Shown: one piece after another, positions 38,400 through 40,717 of the stretch
Layout: each line of letters opens with the position of its first letter
Position numbering within the stretch: position 1 is the stretch's first letter
DNA from: an uncultured Bacteroidota bacterium
GTDB taxonomy: Bacteria > Bacteroidota > Bacteroidia > Flavobacteriales > Flavobacteriaceae
Assembly (NCBI GenBank): GCA_902517245.1
Contig: CABYBK010000008.1
Location: 1 to 40,717 of the forward strand
Direction of reading: 5' to 3'
Length of the DNA stretch: 40,717 bases
Notes under the pieces: generated by a model
Seen by the model: only the letters and a program-made list of their open reading frames with translations
The model's database searches: none
What the model was told of the DNA's origin: nothing
Position numbers and translations under genes: made by a program

Positions 38400-39788
38400 T
38401 TGTATTTTTTTAAAAAAAACATACTACTCTTAATTATATTTTTAGTTTTTGCCTATATCAAGGTTAAAGGGCAAAAAACGAAATGGAATAATTTACTTGA
38501 TAACAATGATCTCAGTGAGTTTATTCAATTAAATGGCAAAGCCGATTTCACTTTAAAAGATGGTGTTCTTATTGGAACATCTAAATTAAATACCCCAAAT
38601 AGCTTCTTGGCTACAAAAAGTAAATATTCTGATTTTATTCTTGAATTTGATGTCTTGATTGATAATGATTTAAATTCAGGAGTACAATTTAGAAGTCAAA
38701 GTATTAAAAACTACTTGAATGGGAGGGTTCACGGATACCAATGTGAGATAGAAACAAGCCCTAGAAGATGGGCGGGTGGTATATACGATGAAGCACGAAG
38801 AGGTTGGCTTTACCCACTTTCAAGAAATAAAATAGGGCAAAAGGCTTTTATAAATGGTAATTGGAATAAATATAGAATTGAAGCAATTGGCAACTCAATA
38901 AGAACTTTCGTAAATGGTGTTGAAACAGCAAATTTATTTGATGATATGACAAAAGAAGGATTTATTGCATTTCAAGTACATGGAATTTCTAAACCTGAAC
39001 AAGAAGGAAAACAAGTACGATGGAAAAACATCCGTATTTTAATTTCTGACCTTGAAAAAAATCAAATGCTTGCTTCAAATAAAGCTCCTCATATTAGTTA
39101 TATTGACGGAAACTTAACTCATGAAGAAAAGCGCCTCGGTTTTAGAATGCTTTGGGATGGAAAAACAACAAAAGGTTGGCGTGGTGCAAAAAAAAGTATG
39201 TTTCCTGAAAAAGGATGGATAATAAAAGATGGTATACTAACAGTAGAAGCTTCAGATGGAAAAGAATCTAGAAATGGTGGTGATATTATAACCATAGAAT
39301 CATTTAGAAACTTTGAATTAAGTGTTGATTTTCTTTTGAGCCCAGGTGCAAACAGTGGAATTAAATATTTTGTAAAACCCGAGTTAAATAAAGGCAAGGG
39401 ATCTTCTATAGGGTTAGAATTTCAAATCCTCGATGATGAAAAACATCCTGATTATAATTTAGGAAAAAATGGGAATCGATCAGTGGGCTCACTTTATGAT
39501 CTAATTAGGGCAGAAAATAGAACTACCGGAGCCCGTGGAAAAAACTTTAAGGGAGTTGGGCAATGGAATAACGCGCGAATCATAGTTAATGGTGGAAAGG
39601 TAGAGCATTGGTTAAATCATGTTAAAGTTGTTGAATTTGATCGCTTTAGTCAAACTTTTGAAGCACTAGTAGAAAAAAGTAAATATGAAATTTGGGAACA
39701 GTTTGGTAGATGGCCAGAGGGAGTAATACTTTTGCAAGACCATGGTGATAAGGTTTCATTTAAAAATATAAAAATTAGAGAATTTTAA
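38400..39788 (+). CDS. Secreted protein with two tandem DUF1080 (3-keto-disaccharide hydrolase family) domains; TTG start
   Basis: Signal peptide YFFKKNILLLIIFLVFAYIKVKGQ; repeat 1 LLDNNDLSEFIQ...LNSGVQFRSQ; repeat 2 MLWDGKTTKGWRG...ANSGIKYFVKPE...VILLQDHGDKVSFKNIKIREF. Confidence 0.9.
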   Translation: MYFFKKNILLLIIFLVFAYIKVKGQKTKWNNLLDNNDLSEFIQLNGKADFTLKDGVLIGTSKLNTPNSFLATKSKYSDFILEFDVLIDNDLNSGVQFRSQSIKNYLNGRVHGYQCEIETSPRRWAGGIYDEARRGWLYPLSRNKIGQKAFINGNWNKYRIEAIGNSIRTFVNGVETANLFDDMTKEGFIAFQVHGISKPEQEGKQVRWKNIRILISDLEKNQMLASNKAPHISYIDGNLTHEEKRLGFRMLWDGKTTKGWRGAKKSMFPEKGWIIKDGILTVEASDGKESRNGGDIITIESFRNFELSVDFLLSPGANSGIKYFVKPELNKGKGSSIGLEFQILDDEKHPDYNLGKNGNRSVGSLYDLIRAENRTTGARGKNFKGVGQWNNARIIVNGGKVEHWLNHVKVVEFDRFSQTFEALVEKSKYEIWEQFGRWPEGVILLQDHGDKVSFKNIKIREF

Positions 39789-39790
39789 AA

Positions 39791-40717
39791 TGGGTAATAC
39801 AAGGAGAGATTTTATTAAAAAAACAGCTTTAAGCGCGACCGCAGTGGCTTCAGTGGGCCCTAATATTATGATTGGTAAAAACATTTTAGGTGCGAATGAT
39901 CGAATAAATTGTGCAATTGCAGGTGTGCGAAGTAGAGGGAAAGCTCACGCAGCCTCTATAAACCTTCAAGACAATGCTAAAATTCTCTTCAGCTGTGATG
40001 TAGATGAAAAGATAATAGAAGAGCACAATAAATGGAGTAAAAAAAATATAGGCTATATAGCTAAAATAGAAAAGGATTACAGGAAACTTGTTGAAAACAA
40101 AGATATTGACGTAATTTTTATTGCAACTCCTGAACATTGGCATACTCCAATGACTATAATGGCTCTTCAAAATGGGAAACATGTTTATGTCGAGAAACCT
40201 TGTAGTCATAACCCCCATGAAAACGAGTTACTTGTTGCTGCTCAAAATAAATATGGATTAAAAGTGCAAATGGGTAACCAACAGCGTTCCGCACTAAGCA
40301 GTATTAATGCCATTAATGATATAAGAAATGGAACTATTGGAGAGGTATATAAAGGCGAAGCTTATTATTCGAATAATAGAGGATCAATAGGAATAGGTAA
40401 AATTACTCCAATTCCTCAAACTTTAGATTGGGATTTATGGCAAGGTCCAGCACCTAGAACTCAATATAAAGACAACTTTCATCCTTATAATTGGCATTGG
40501 TTCAGAAGTTGGGGAACTGGAGAAGTTCACAACAATGGTACTCACGAGATTGATATATGCCGATGGGCTCTTGATGTTGATTTACCAGAAAGTGTAACTT
40601 CCTTTGGAGGCAAATACGCCTATCAAGACGATTGGGAATTTGTAGACAATCAGCAAGTTACATTCAAATATCCAGGAGGTAAATTTATTACATGGACAGG
40701 CCATAGCAGAGGTCTGA
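39791..40717 (+). CDS. Gfo/Idh/MocA family oxidoreductase with twin-arginine signal, truncated at window end
   Basis: Not in the ORF track (no stop in window). ATG at 39791: MGNTRRDFIKKTALSATAVASVGPNIMIGKNILGANDRINCAIAGVRSRGKAHAAS...IATPEHWHTPMTIMALQNGKHVYVEKPCSHN...; open to 40717. Confidence 0.93.

Noticed and set aside
39886-40218. 110-aa minus-strand ORF near window end
   Set aside because: Antisense to the truncated Gfo/Idh/MocA gene, which has clear family motifs.

Overview
AT-rich window, most consistent with a marine Flavobacteriia-like member of the Bacteroidota. This is judged from the gene content, the TAnnTTTG -7 promoter elements and the tmRNA tag GENNYALAA. The first ~14 kb is mostly housekeeping: partial mdh, gyrB, asnB, a lipoprotein amidohydrolase, an outer-membrane barrel with a 1008-aa TPR protein, ftsE, typA/bipA and ssrA (tmRNA). 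The rest is catabolic/accessory. It holds an S1-type sulfatase, a nitroreductase, a DASS transporter, a Tat-signal Gfo/Idh/MocA oxidoreductase, a lipoprotein GH3 glucosidase, a secreted DsrE-like protein beside a TsdA-like diheme cytochrome c, DUF1080 (3-keto-disaccharide hydrolase family) proteins and a PfkB kinase. It also holds UxuA, a myo-inositol catabolic cluster (iolB / iolG-A-E-D-C, with IolC fused to a C-terminal DUF2090-like domain), an SDR resembling D-mannonate oxidoreductase, a second Tat-signal Gfo/Idh/MocA, a tandem double-DUF1080 protein and a third, truncated Tat-signal Gfo/Idh/MocA. The best candidate for a less-described system is the 36.3-40.7 kb module of exported sugar oxidoreductases plus DUF1080 next to the iol/uxu genes, possibly an oxidative (3-keto) glycoside-cleavage route feeding inositol/hexuronate catabolism. 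No CRISPR array, IS element, phage, tRNA or rRNA was recognised. Family assignments come from reading the protein sequences; no database search was run.
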